DNA of 64,000 bases, taken from positions 496,001-560,000 of the forward strand of contig NZ_PZZL01000001.1 in NCBI RefSeq assembly GCF_003046185.1, read 5' to 3'. Shown in pieces: positions 26,298-35,099 of the stretch (positions are counted from its first letter, which is position 1; each line of letters opens with the position of its first letter). Source of the DNA: Phreatobacter oligotrophus. Lineage in GTDB: Bacteria; Pseudomonadota; Alphaproteobacteria; Rhizobiales; Phreatobacteraceae. The notes under the pieces are model-generated. The model saw only the letters and a list, made by a program, of their open reading frames with translations. It ran no database searches and was not told where the DNA came from. The position numbers were made by a program, and so were the translations under genes.

Positions 26298-29200
26298 TCA
26301 GTCGAACCGGCCGCTCGCATGGGCGAGCAGGGTGAAGACCTTGCCCGTCTCGGAGGTCAGGTAGGAGCGGGCGAGGCTGCCGTCGCGATCGTTGCGGTCG
26401 ACGTCGGCGAGGAGGCGCTGGAACTCGTCGATGTAGCGATCGACCGTGTCACGGAAATCCGTGTCGCGGCGGTAGCGGCGGCGCAGTTCGTCGAAGGTCT
26501 GCTGGCCCTGGGTCGTATAGAGGCGGCGCGAGAAGACGTTGCGCTCGCCGCGGCGCCAGCGGTCCCACAGCTCGGCGACGGCATCGTGGTTGACCATCCG
26601 CGCGATGTCCGAGGACAGCGCATCGAGATTGTCGAGGGCTGCCGGCGGCGGGTTGCGGCGCGGGGCCGGGCGCAGCGGCTGGTCAGAGCCATCCTCGGTC
26701 GAGGCGCGGGCGAGCAGGTCCGACAGCCAGCCGCCGGAGCGGTCAGCCGCCTTCGGCGCCTCGGCGCGGGCAGGGGCCTCGCGGCGCGGTTCGGCGGGAC
26801 GCGTCTCCGCCGGGCGTGCCTCCGGCGCGCGGGTCTCGGGACCGCGGGCCTCCGGCAGGCGGGGCCGCGGGGCCTCGCGCACCGGCTCGGGACGGGCGAC
26901 CTCGGCGACCGTGCCGCGCAGCGCCGGGGCGGGCTCCTCGCGGCTGGTGCGGCGGCTCGGGGCCGCCGGCTCGCTGACATCGAAGGCACGGCCCGACTTG
27001 GCGACGATGTCGTTCAGTTCGGCCAGGGCCTTGATCTGGTCGGCGACCACCCGGCGCATGGCCGCGGTGTTCTCCTGCGTCTCCTTCGGGATCTCGACCA
27101 TGCCGCGGGTGAGCTGGTCGCGGGTCTCGGCGAGCTCGCGCTGGATCTCGTTGCTCATCGCCTTCATGCCGGCGGTGAGCGTCTCGAAGCGCTCGGCGGC
27201 CTCGCGGAAGAGGCCATGCATCTCCTGCGTCGCCTGCTCATAGGCCGAGCGCATGGCGTGGGTGGTGCGCTCGCGCTCCTTGCCGGTGGCAAGGCGCAGC
27301 GCCTCGGCCTGCTCGCCGATGGCCTGGGTCGTTTGGTTGGTCGATTCGACCAGCACCCGGCCGATCTCGCGGGCGCGGCTCTCCGCCGTCCCGAGATTGT
27401 CGTCCAGGAGGCCGGTGAAGCTCTTCACCAGATTGTCCATGTCCTCGGTCTTCGAGGCGAGGTGGGTCACCAGCGCCTCGATGAGCTCGCGGCGCGCCTC
27501 GAAGGAGGCGTCGAGACGCTGCTGCATCTCCTCGACCTGCTCGGCGGCGGCGCCGAGGAGGCGGGCCTGGTTGTCGAAACGCTCCGACAGGCTCGACACG
27601 TCGCGCAGGACCGTACCGGCCACCGTGGTGAGCTGGCTGATCTGGCCGTTGAGCATGCGCGTCGAGGTCTCGGCGGCGGTCGAGGCGGTCTCGGCGGAGG
27701 TGGCGAACTGGCCGATCCGCTCGCCGAGCTCGGCGTTGATGGTCGCGAGCGACTGCTCGGTGCGGGTCGCGACCTCGCGCAGCGAACCGGTGGTCTCGCC
27801 GAGCCGCGACAGCAGCGAGGCGATCTCGCCGCGCAGCTGGTCGTTGGTCGCGGTGAGGGTCGCCACCGTCTCGCGGGTGCCGGCGTCGATCTCCGAGCGC
27901 ACGGTCTGCGAGCTCTCGGCGAGCACGCGGGCAGCCTGTTCGCTCGAGTCGGTGATGCCGCGGGTGACGTCGAGGCCGGTCTGCGACAGGACGCGGGTGA
28001 TTTCCGCGCCCTTCTGGCCGATGACCTCGGCGATGGCGCCGCCGCGGTTCTCCAGCGCGCGCACCACGATGTCGCCGACGCGGCTGACCTCGTTGGTGAT
28101 CTGCATGCCGTTGTCGCCGAGGCGGGTGACGAGCGTGTTGCCGCGGTCGTCGAGAAGGGCCGCCAGTTCCGCCGAGCGGGCGCCGAGGACGGCGTTGATC
28201 TCGTTGACGCGGGTCGACAGGCCCTGGGTGATGTCGTTGGAGATGACGGAGAGCGTGCGCTCCACGTCGTCCGCATTCGCACGCAGCGTCTGCGTCACCG
28301 CCTCGACCTTCTCCGTCAGCGTCTCGGCAATATGCGAGCCGCGGGCGTCGAGGGTCTGCGACACCGTCTCGAGGCGGCCGACGACGACCTCCTCGAAGCG
28401 CGCGACACGGGTGTCGAGCGTCTCGGCGACCTCGAGGGCGCGGCCGCCGAGGGTGCGGTTGATCTCGTCAGCCTTCTCCGACAGCGTCGCGGCGATGACG
28501 TCGGACTTGGCGGTGAGGGTGTAGGTGACCTCGTCCGCCTTGTCGGTGAGCAGGCGGGTGATCTCGCCGGACTTGGCGGCGAGCGTGTAGGTCACGTCGG
28601 CCGACTTGTCGGAGAGGATGCGGGTGATGTCCTCGGAGCGGGTCGCGAGGTTCTGCGCGATGCTCTCGGAGGTCTGGGCCAGCGTCTGGGCGATGGCGTC
28701 CGACTTCTCGGCGAGGTCCTTCGCCATCTCCTCGGAGCGCGAGGTCAGGCTGAAGACGATCTGGTCCGACTTGTCGTTGAGCAGGCGCGCCAGCGCGTCC
28801 GACCGCGAGGTCAGGCTGAAGGCGATCTCCTCGGACTTGCTTGCGAGCGTCGTGGCGATCTCGTCCGACTTGGCCGCGAGGTTGCTCGCGATCTCGTCCG
28901 ACTTCGAGGTCAGGTTGTAGGTGATCTCGGCCGACTTGTTCTCCAGCGCCTCGGTCACCGCCTTGCCGCCCTCGCCGAGCACCTTGGCGAGTTCGAGCGT
29001 GCGGTTGGCCAGCGTCTCGTTGAAGGCCTGGGCGCGGGTGTCCAGCGCCTGGTCGATGCGGGCGAGGCGGCCATCCAGCGCCTCGGAGATTTCCGAGGAC
29101 TGCTGCGCCACGCGCTCGGCGAACTCGCGGGCATCCGACGCGATCCGGTCGGCGAGCGCCGTGCCCTTGCCGGCGATCGTCTCGTCGAGCGCCGAGATGT

Positions 29201-31949
29201 GGCCGGTCAGCTTGTGGTCGAGCAGGGCAGCATGGTTCGCCACCTGCTCGGTGAGCAGCGAGGCATGGGTGCCGACGCGGCTCTCGAAGTCGGCGGTGAG
29301 GCGGCCGACGCTGTCCTCGATATTGAGGGCGTGGCGGCCGACCGTGTCCTCGATCGTCGCGGCATAATGGGCGACACGGCCCTCGAAGGACGAGGTATGG
29401 CGCACGATCGCGTCCTCGAGCCGGGTGGCATGGTCCCCGACGCGGGTGTCGAAGCCCGAGGTGTAGCGGATGAAGGCGTCCTCGAGATTGGCGGCCTGCT
29501 CGGCCATCCGCGTGTCGAAGCCGGAGGTGTAGCGGCTGAAGGCGTCTTCCATCGACGCGGCATAGCCGGCAATGCGGGTCTCGAAGCCGTTGGAGTGGCG
29601 GGCGACCGCCTCATCGAGGGCGACGACGTTCTGCGCGATGCGGTTCGCGACATGCTCGCCATGGGCGGTCGCGGCCTCGGTGACCTCGGCAGCGACGCGC
29701 TGCAGCTCGCGGGTGACCGCATCGCCGCGGTTGGCGAGAGTGTCGGTGACGTGGTTGCCGATGCTCTCGATGCGCATGGTCAGGTCCGCGCCCTGGGTGG
29801 CGAAGGACGACAGCACGCCGGTGCCGGCGAGCTCGATCTCCTCGCGCAGGCTGGCCGTGCGCTCCGAAATGGCGGTGGTGACGGTCTCGCTGGCGCGATG
29901 CAGCGCAAGCTGGACGTCCTGGGCCTTCTCGGTGAGGCTCTCGACCACCTGGATGCCGACGTCGCCGATGGCGTTCTTGGCCTCGGCCGTGCGCTGGGTG
30001 ATGGCCTCGGCGATGAGCTGGCCGGTGACGGCGAGACGCTTGTCGAGTTCGTCTCCATGGGTGGTGACGGTTTCGTGCAGCTTGTCGCCGGTCTCGGCGA
30101 TGCGGTCGGCGAGGGCGCCGCCGCGCACCGTGATGGTCTCGGCGACGTAGCTGCCGGTGGTCTCGAGCTTGCCGACCACTTCCGAGCCGCGCTCGGTGAG
30201 TTCGCCGACGAGGCGCTCGCCGGTGTCGCGCAGGCGGGTGGTGACCTCGTTGCCGCGCAGCGACAGCTCGGACACGAAGGCCTCGCCGGTCTCGCGCAGG
30301 GTGGTGGTGACCTCGCCGCCGCGGGTGGCGAGTTCGTAGACCAGGGTCTCAGCCGTCGCCTTGAGGACGGAATTGACCTCGCCGCCGCGGGTCGAGAGTT
30401 CGTAGACGAGGCTCTCGCCGGTATCCTTCAGGCGGCTGGTGACCTCGTTGCCGCGCAGCGACAGCTCGTCGATCAGCGTTTCGCCGGTCTCGCGCAGGGT
30501 CGAGGAGACATAGTCGCCGCGGCTCGACAGCTCGCCGATGATGGCATCGCCCGTGACCTTGAGGGTGGAGGTGACGTAGCCGCCGCGCTCCGACAGCTCG
30601 CTGATGAGCGCCTCGCCGGTCTCGCGCAGGGTGCCGGCGACCTCGCCGCTGCGGGCCGCAAGCTCGCCGATGAGCGTCTCGCCGGTGTCGCGCAGGGTCT
30701 GCGACACCTCACCGGTGCGGGCCGACAGTTCGGCGACCAGGCTCTCGCCGGTCTCCTTCAGGCGCGCCGAGACATCGTCCGAACGCGACGCGATGGCCTG
30801 GGTGATCTCGGCGCTGGTGAGCGCGAGATGGTTGGTCATGGCCGTGCCGGTCTCGGACAGCTTGGCGGCCATGCTGGTGCCGGTCTCGGCCATCGTCACG
30901 GTGACGATGTTGCCGGTGTCCGTGAGGACCGAGGTGACGCGGTCGCCGGTGGTCGACAGGGCGCGGGTGACCTCGTCGCTGGTCGAGGCCAGGCGGTCGA
31001 CGATGTCGGCGCCGCGCAGCTGGATCTGGTCGATCATCGTGTCGCCGGCGCGGCCGAGGGCGAGGGTGATGGCCTCCGCCTTCTCGCCCAGCGAGGAGGT
31101 GACGCGCATGCCGGATTCGTCGATGCGGCGGCTCAGCTGCTCGCCGGCCTCGGCGATCTGGCTGGCCACCTGCTCGTGGACGCCGGTCATGGCCGAGCGG
31201 ACGCGCTCGGCATTGGAGACGATGGCCTCGCGCTGGTTGACGAGCTCCTCGATGAGGGCGCGCACGCGCAGTTCGTTGTCGCTGTAGGCGCGCTCGAGGG
31301 AGGCGACCTCGTTATGGACGAGGGTCTCGAGCTCGCCGGCGCGGGCGAGAGCCCGCTCGACGCCGTCGCCCATGGCGGCGACCTCGCGGCGGATGGCCTG
31401 GCCGACCGAGACGACGGCCTCGCGGGCGACCGTCTCCGGCTCGGCGAGGCGCAGCGCGACCTCGCTCATGCCCTGGGCGACGATGCGCATTTCCTGCGAG
31501 CGGCGGATCAGCGCGCCCATGACGAAGAAGAAGAGGACGGGCAGCAGCAGGACCGCGGCGAGCGTCAGGGTCTGCGGCGCCATCGGATCGGGCAGCGCGC
31601 CGCCATAGGCACGGAAGGCGATGAACAGGCCACCGCCGAGCCACAGCGCGGAGAGGAGGGCGGCGATCCACAGCGGCGCGGAGGAGGGGCGGCGCGACAG
31701 GCGCTCCAGCATCTGCGCGAGGTCGCGGCGGTCGTCATTGGCTGGCGGCTGGCTGGGGGAGACGACGCCCTCGCTGCGGCGGGTGTCGGCGAAGAGATCG
31801 TCATCGACCCGCATGGCATCGCCGTTGCGCGGCGCGCTGCCGGTCCGGCCCGCCTTCGACGGATCCTCGTTCGCCAGGTTCAGCGCGTCCTGGATGGCAG
31901 CCAGAGCCGCCTCTGCCGGGTCCTGAGCCTTCTTAGGAGTGTTCGCCAT
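26298..31949 (-). CDS. Growth Pole Ring (GPR/RgsE)-like giant polar growth protein
   Basis: 1883-residue protein matching the layout of Agrobacterium GPR / Sinorhizobium RgsE, which form a ring at the growing pole. The N-terminal cytoplasmic segment is followed by two close membrane helices (about residues 92-115 and 127-148). Then come some 1400 residues of continuous helix with apolipoprotein-like 22- and 11-residue repeats, a Pro/Arg/Glu-rich linker (about 1650-1760), and a conserved C-terminal helical domain (QQTFDELRRRYRRDTDFRDT to SYLTSETGKVFTLL). The ATG at 31949 (MANTPKKAQDPAEAALAAI) is preferred over one 14 codons upstream because the shorter form starts at the conserved segment. Identification is by architecture; no search was run. 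Confidence 0.85.
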   Translation of the reverse strand: MANTPKKAQDPAEAALAAIQDALNLANEDPSKAGRTGSAPRNGDAMRVDDDLFADTRRSEGVVSPSQPPANDDRRDLAQMLERLSRRPSSAPLWIAALLSALWLGGGLFIAFRAYGGALPDPMAPQTLTLAAVLLLPVLFFFVMGALIRRSQEMRIVAQGMSEVALRLAEPETVAREAVVSVGQAIRREVAAMGDGVERALARAGELETLVHNEVASLERAYSDNELRVRALIEELVNQREAIVSNAERVRSAMTGVHEQVASQIAEAGEQLSRRIDESGMRVTSSLGEKAEAITLALGRAGDTMIDQIQLRGADIVDRLASTSDEVTRALSTTGDRVTSVLTDTGNIVTVTMAETGTSMAAKLSETGTAMTNHLALTSAEITQAIASRSDDVSARLKETGESLVAELSARTGEVSQTLRDTGETLIGELAARSGEVAGTLRETGEALISELSERGGYVTSTLKVTGDAIIGELSSRGDYVSSTLRETGETLIDELSLRGNEVTSRLKDTGESLVYELSTRGGEVNSVLKATAETLVYELATRGGEVTTTLRETGEAFVSELSLRGNEVTTRLRDTGERLVGELTERGSEVVGKLETTGSYVAETITVRGGALADRIAETGDKLHETVTTHGDELDKRLAVTGQLIAEAITQRTAEAKNAIGDVGIQVVESLTEKAQDVQLALHRASETVTTAISERTASLREEIELAGTGVLSSFATQGADLTMRIESIGNHVTDTLANRGDAVTRELQRVAAEVTEAATAHGEHVANRIAQNVVALDEAVARHSNGFETRIAGYAASMEDAFSRYTSGFDTRMAEQAANLEDAFIRYTSGFDTRVGDHATRLEDAIVRHTSSFEGRVAHYAATIEDTVGRHALNIEDSVGRLTADFESRVGTHASLLTEQVANHAALLDHKLTGHISALDETIAGKGTALADRIASDAREFAERVAQQSSEISEALDGRLARIDQALDTRAQAFNETLANRTLELAKVLGEGGKAVTEALENKSAEITYNLTSKSDEIASNLAAKSDEIATTLASKSEEIAFSLTSRSDALARLLNDKSDQIVFSLTSRSEEMAKDLAEKSDAIAQTLAQTSESIAQNLATRSEDITRILSDKSADVTYTLAAKSGEITRLLTDKADEVTYTLTAKSDVIAATLSEKADEINRTLGGRALEVAETLDTRVARFEEVVVGRLETVSQTLDARGSHIAETLTEKVEAVTQTLRANADDVERTLSVISNDITQGLSTRVNEINAVLGARSAELAALLDDRGNTLVTRLGDNGMQITNEVSRVGDIVVRALENRGGAIAEVIGQKGAEITRVLSQTGLDVTRGITDSSEQAARVLAESSQTVRSEIDAGTRETVATLTATNDQLRGEIASLLSRLGETTGSLREVATRTEQSLATINAELGERIGQFATSAETASTAAETSTRMLNGQISQLTTVAGTVLRDVSSLSERFDNQARLLGAAAEQVEEMQQRLDASFEARRELIEALVTHLASKTEDMDNLVKSFTGLLDDNLGTAESRAREIGRVLVESTNQTTQAIGEQAEALRLATGKERERTTHAMRSAYEQATQEMHGLFREAAERFETLTAGMKAMSNEIQRELAETRDQLTRGMVEIPKETQENTAAMRRVVADQIKALAELNDIVAKSGRAFDVSEPAAPSRRTSREEPAPALRGTVAEVARPEPVREAPRPRLPEARGPETRAPEARPAETRPAEPRREAPARAEAPKAADRSGGWLSDLLARASTEDGSDQPLRPAPRRNPPPAALDNLDALSSDIARMVNHDAVAELWDRWRRGERNVFSRRLYTTQGQQTFDELRRRYRRDTDFRDTVDRYIDEFQRLLADVDRNDRDGSLARSYLTSETGKVFTLLAHASGRFD
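28446..28940 (-). repeat. Fifteen tandem 11-residue (33-bp) repeats in the GPR-like gene
   Basis: Fifteen consecutive 11-mers with no insertions, consensus xKSDEIxxxLx, for example AKSDEIATTLA, SKSEEIAFSLT and DKADEVTYTLT. An 11-residue period fits an 11/3 amphipathic helix as in apolipoproteins, synuclein and other membrane-surface proteins. On the DNA level the copies are diverged, so selection is on the protein pattern. Confidence 0.9.
30084..30755 (-). repeat. Tandem 22-residue (66-bp) repeats in the GPR-like gene
   Basis: Eleven repeat starts spaced exactly 22 residues apart: threonines at protein positions 400, 422, 444, 466, 488, 510, 532, 554, 576, 598 and 620, mostly in a TGE-x-L-I-x-EL-x-x-RG-x-EV pattern. 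A second run of 22-mers (SGFDTRxxxxAxxLEDAxxRxT) follows later in the protein. This is the classic apolipoprotein A/E repeat length. Confidence 0.9.
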
Positions 31950-32142
31950 GGTGTCGCCCGCATCCTTACTGACTGCCGACCGTCGATCCACCGGCCCGCG
32001 TCACGCCCCAAGGTGCCTCTCGGACGCAACGATACCGGTGGCAGACAACAGTCCGCCGCACTGTGTAATCTACCGGGGGGTCCTAAGGATTGAAACCGTA
32101 GGCGCGTGCAGTTTGAGATTCATCGTTAACGGATGAGTAACC

Positions 32143-32445
32143 ATGACTGACCCATCGACCCGCGCCCCGGGACGGCGGCGCGCTCCTGCCCCAGCGGCGA
32201 CGGGGCTTCGGCCGACCGATCCGCAGCGCCGCTGGCTGCTGCGCGGCGTCGACCAGCCCGGTGGAAAACTCCCGCTCTTTGACCCCGAAGGCCGCGAGGT
32301 TCCGAAGGCGACCGTCCGCGCCTGCCTCGACGCGGGCTGGGCGGCACCCTGGTTCGCCAATCCCACCAAGCCCGACTGGCTCGTCTGCCGCCTCACCGCC
32401 GAGGGCTATCGCGCCATCGGCAAGGAGCCGCCGCCCGGCGCCTGA
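32143..32445 (+). CDS. Hypothetical small protein
   Basis: 100-residue basic protein with no signal peptide or membrane segment. The N-terminal 25 residues are Arg/Pro/Ala-rich and probably disordered. The rest (QRRWLLRGVDQPGGKLPLFD, then a helix ending AEGYRAIG) is compatible with a small winged-helix-like domain. It is divergent from the GPR-like gene across a 193-bp AT-richer gap that should carry both promoters. Function unknown. Confidence 0.65.
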   Translation: MTDPSTRAPGRRRAPAPAATGLRPTDPQRRWLLRGVDQPGGKLPLFDPEGREVPKATVRACLDAGWAAPWFANPTKPDWLVCRLTAEGYRAIGKEPPPGA

Positions 32446-32626
32446 GGCCCTCCGCGCCATTTACGAAAGGTCAACCGCGCCTCGCGAAACCGTGTCTTTC
32501 GCCGGTCGCCTTAACCGCTGTTTCGCCGCTCCGCTGCCAAGGTCGGGCCACAGGGAGAGGGGAGGACATACCTCCTCCGGGACAAAACGGCCGCAACCCA
32601 GCGGCTGCGGTCAATCAGGGGACACT

Positions 32627-33001
32627 ATGACCATGGCGCGTATCATGTCGGACGACCACCTTGGCGGGGCAATGCCCGTCGATCTCACCCATCTGTCGCG
32701 GCAGACCTTCGGCGACCACGATCTCGAGCGCGAGGTTCTCGCCCTTTTCGAGCGTCAGTCGCGCACCATGCTGGAGCGGCTGCGCAACGCCACCAGCGCC
32801 AAGACCTGGGCCGAGGCCGCCCATACGCTGAAGGGCTCGGCCCTCGGCATCGGCGCCTTCGGTGTCGCCCAGGCCGCCGAGGCGGTCGAGTGCGACCAGG
32901 TCGACCACCTCTCCTCGCGGGCCTGGGACGACCTGGCCCGCCTCGAGCAGGCGGTGGCCGAGGCCAATGGCTTCATCGCCAACCTGCTGAAGGCCGCCTG
33001 A
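32627..33001 (+). CDS. Hpt-domain phosphotransfer protein
   Basis: 124-residue single-domain histidine phosphotransferase. The phospho-accepting histidine is H66 in [16 protein letters not shown], within a four-helix bundle pattern. It probably relays phosphate between a hybrid sensor kinase and a response regulator encoded elsewhere. No kinase is adjacent. A terminator follows it. An ATG at 32633 or 32645 would shorten the N-terminus slightly. Confidence 0.87.
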   Translation: MTMARIMSDDHLGGAMPVDLTHLSRQTFGDHDLEREVLALFERQSRTMLERLRNATSAKTWAEAAHTLKGSALGIGAFGVAQAAEAVECDQVDHLSSRAWDDLARLEQAVAEANGFIANLLKAA

Positions 33002-33091
33002 GCGGCTGGATCACTGTCTCTGCGGCGATCCGCCATGTGACGGGACCACTGGCGCGCCGCCGGGCCATTCGCTAAGGACTGGCGATCATCG

Positions 33092-33127
33092 ACCGCCGCG
33101 CTGCCGTGCGGCGGTTTCGCTTTGTGC
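33092..33127 (+). terminator. Intrinsic terminator after the Hpt gene
   Basis: Perfect 8-bp stem ACCGCCGC (33092-33099) and GCGGCGGT (33108-33115), 8-nt loop, followed by TTTCGCTTTGT. It separates the Hpt gene from the ferredoxin gene. Confidence 0.75.
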
Positions 33128-33167
33128 GCGCCGGCAGGCACCGGCGCAGCGTGAGGGACGGGATCCG

Positions 33168-33488
33168 ATGCCTGAGATCACTTTCATCGACCACGGTGGC
33201 GAGAAGCGCGTGGTCAACGCCGCGACCGGCTCGACCGTCATGGAAGCCGCGATCAAGAGCGGCGTGCCCGGCATCGTCGCCGAATGCGGCGGCGCCTGCG
33301 CCTGCGCCACCTGCCACGTCTATGTCGACGAGGCCTGGACCGCCACCACCGGCACGCCCTCCCACATGGAGGAGGACATGCTGGACTTCGCCTTCGACGT
33401 GAAGCCGACCTCGCGCCTGTCCTGCCAGATCAAGGTGACGGATGCCATGAACGGCCTCGTCATCCACACGCCGCCGCGCCAGGGCTGA
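33168..33488 (+). CDS. 2Fe-2S ferredoxin, putidaredoxin/adrenodoxin type
   Basis: 106-residue electron carrier. The cluster ligands follow the C-x5-C-x2-C pattern, C40, C46 and C49, in [14 protein letters not shown], with the fourth ligand C86 in RLSCQIKV. The spacing is that of vertebrate-type ferredoxins serving P450s, Rieske oxygenases or Fe-S assembly. No oxygenase or reductase gene is adjacent, so the partner is unknown. An in-between cysteine (C44) is extra. Confidence 0.92.
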   Translation: MPEITFIDHGGEKRVVNAATGSTVMEAAIKSGVPGIVAECGGACACATCHVYVDEAWTATTGTPSHMEEDMLDFAFDVKPTSRLSCQIKVTDAMNGLVIHTPPRQG

Positions 33489-33617
33489 CCGCTTGCGGGC
33501 GGCCCCGCCGCCCGCCGCATGGCGCGCATGTCCCGCCCGGGCTTGGCTGCGCCGCCGGGTCCGCTAAAGCTGCAGCATGCGGGCGGAGACTGACGCCATG
33601 ACTGCGCGGAGAGCGCC

Positions 33618-34517
33618 ATGACGTCGCCGGTCGCGCCTCCCCCGGCCGCCGAGCGGCCGCTGCCGGCCATTGCCGCGCAGTTCGTCTGCTTCACGCTGGT
33701 CTCGATCGCCGACTCGATCCTGAAGATCATCGTCGCCGAGGCGCCGAGCTGGCAGATCATGGCGATGCGCTCGGCCTCCAGCCTGCTGATCCTCACGCCG
33801 ATCATCCTCGTCCAGATGGCGCGCGGCCGGGCGACCCTGCGCACCGGCCGGCTGAAGGCCCATATCCTGCGCGCGGCGCTCTCGGCCGTCTCGGTCTTCG
33901 CCTATTTCGAGGCGCTGCGCGAACTCGACCTGCCGGTCGCCACCGCCATCCTCTTCGTCACGCCCTTCTTCGTGGTGATGCTCTCGGGCCTCGTCCTGCG
34001 CGAACATGTCGGCCTCAACCGCTGGATCGCGGTCGCCATCGGCTTTGTCGGGGCCCTCGTCATCATCCGCCCCGGCCCGGAAGGCGTGTCGCTGGCGGCC
34101 CTGCTCGCCGTGCTCTCGGCTGCCACCTGGGGCGCGGCGATGGTCGCCATCCGGGCGCTGGGCAAGACCGAGGGGACGCTCTCGATCCTCTTCTATTTCA
34201 ACCTCTTCATCTGCCTCATCGCGCTCGCCTTCGCCTTGCCGGGATGGCAGCCGGTGCCGGGCTGGCTCATCGCGACCATCCTCCTCAACGCCGCCATCCA
34301 GCTCGTCGCCCAGTCCTTCATGCTGATGGCCTTCCGCTTCGCCTCGGCCTCGGTCTCGGCGCCCGTGCAGTACACCCAGCTGCTCTGGTCGGTCGCCGCC
34401 GGCTGGTTCGTCTTCAACGTCTTCCCCGGACCCCAGGTCTTCGCCGGGGCCGCCATCATCGTCGCCAGCGGCCTCTATCTCATCTGGTCCGAGCGGCGTC
34501 CGCGCCGGCCCTCGTGA
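33618..34517 (+). CDS. EamA/DMT family permease
   Basis: 299-residue inner membrane protein with ten hydrophobic helices in two EamA repeats (AALSAVSVFAYFEALRELDLPVATAILF-type region in the first, SFMLMAFRFASASVSAPVQYTQLLW-type region in the second). Members export small metabolites or amino acids; the substrate is unknown. It stands alone between ferredoxin and the phosphatase operon. Confidence 0.87.
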   Translation: MTSPVAPPPAAERPLPAIAAQFVCFTLVSIADSILKIIVAEAPSWQIMAMRSASSLLILTPIILVQMARGRATLRTGRLKAHILRAALSAVSVFAYFEALRELDLPVATAILFVTPFFVVMLSGLVLREHVGLNRWIAVAIGFVGALVIIRPGPEGVSLAALLAVLSAATWGAAMVAIRALGKTEGTLSILFYFNLFICLIALAFALPGWQPVPGWLIATILLNAAIQLVAQSFMLMAFRFASASVSAPVQYTQLLWSVAAGWFVFNVFPGPQVFAGAAIIVASGLYLIWSERRPRRPS

Positions 34518-34574
34518 CCCCTTGCCCTTGCCGCCGGGGAGGCGAGGGGGCACATGAGGACGGACGAGGATGCG

Positions 34575-35099
34575 ATGCGACGGCTGATCCTGCTCAGACA
34601 TGCCAAGTCGGACTGGCCGCCCGGCATGGTCGACCATGACCGGCCGCTGGCGGCGCGCGGCCGCCGGGCAGCGCCGCTGATCGGACGGTGGCTGGTCGAC
34701 AATGGCTTCGTGCCCGACCGGGCCCTGGTCTCCACCGCCGAGCGCACGCGCGAAACCTGGGCGCTGGCCAGCGCCGGCCTTATCGCCATGCCCGCCGCGA
34801 CGTTCGAGCCGCGCATCTACGAGGCGCCGGCCTGGCAATTGCTCAACGTCATCCGCGAGACGCCAGACGACGTGGCGACGCTGCTTCTCGTCGGCCACAA
34901 CACCGGCATCGAGGATCTCGCGGCCCGCCTTATCGGCGCGGGACCGGAGGACCAGCGGCGGCGCCTCGCGCGCAAGTATCCGACCGGCGGCCTCGCGGTC
35001 ATCGACTGTGCGGCGCATTCCTGGCGCGACATCGCCGCCGGCATCGGCACGCTCCACGCCTTCGTCGTCCCGCGGGACCTCGATCCAGAGGCCGAGTGA
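34575..35099 (+). CDS. SixA-like histidine phosphatase family protein
   Basis: 174-residue phosphatase of the histidine acid phosphatase (phosphoglycerate mutase-like) superfamily. The RHG-type motif reads LLRHAKSDW, with the catalytic histidine near residue 8, and the second catalytic histidine is in LLVGHNTGIEDLA. Short SixA relatives dephosphorylate phosphohistidine on Hpt domains; an Hpt gene lies 1.6 kb upstream. The ATG at 34575 gives the standard RRLILLRHAKS N-terminus; the ATG at 34554 has a stronger GAGGGGG ribosome site and is possible. Its stop overlaps the next start (TGATG). Confidence 0.85.
   Translation: MRRLILLRHAKSDWPPGMVDHDRPLAARGRRAAPLIGRWLVDNGFVPDRALVSTAERTRETWALASAGLIAMPAATFEPRIYEAPAWQLLNVIRETPDDVATLLLVGHNTGIEDLAARLIGAGPEDQRRRLARKYPTGGLAVIDCAAHSWRDIAAGIGTLHAFVVPRDLDPEAE

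Noticed and set aside
28446-30755. CRISPR-like periodicity from regular 33- and 66-bp spacing
   Set aside because: The repeats are diverged protein-coding units in one open frame, with no constant repeat and variable spacer structure; no CRISPR array or cas gene is present in the window.
26040-32093. A 2017-codon open frame on the plus strand, antisense to the GPR-like gene
   Set aside because: It mirrors the repeat composition of the minus-strand gene, whose codon choice avoids antisense stops. The minus-strand protein has membrane helices, exact 22/11-residue repeats and a conserved C-terminus; the plus-strand translation has none and would also run over the lipoprotein gene.
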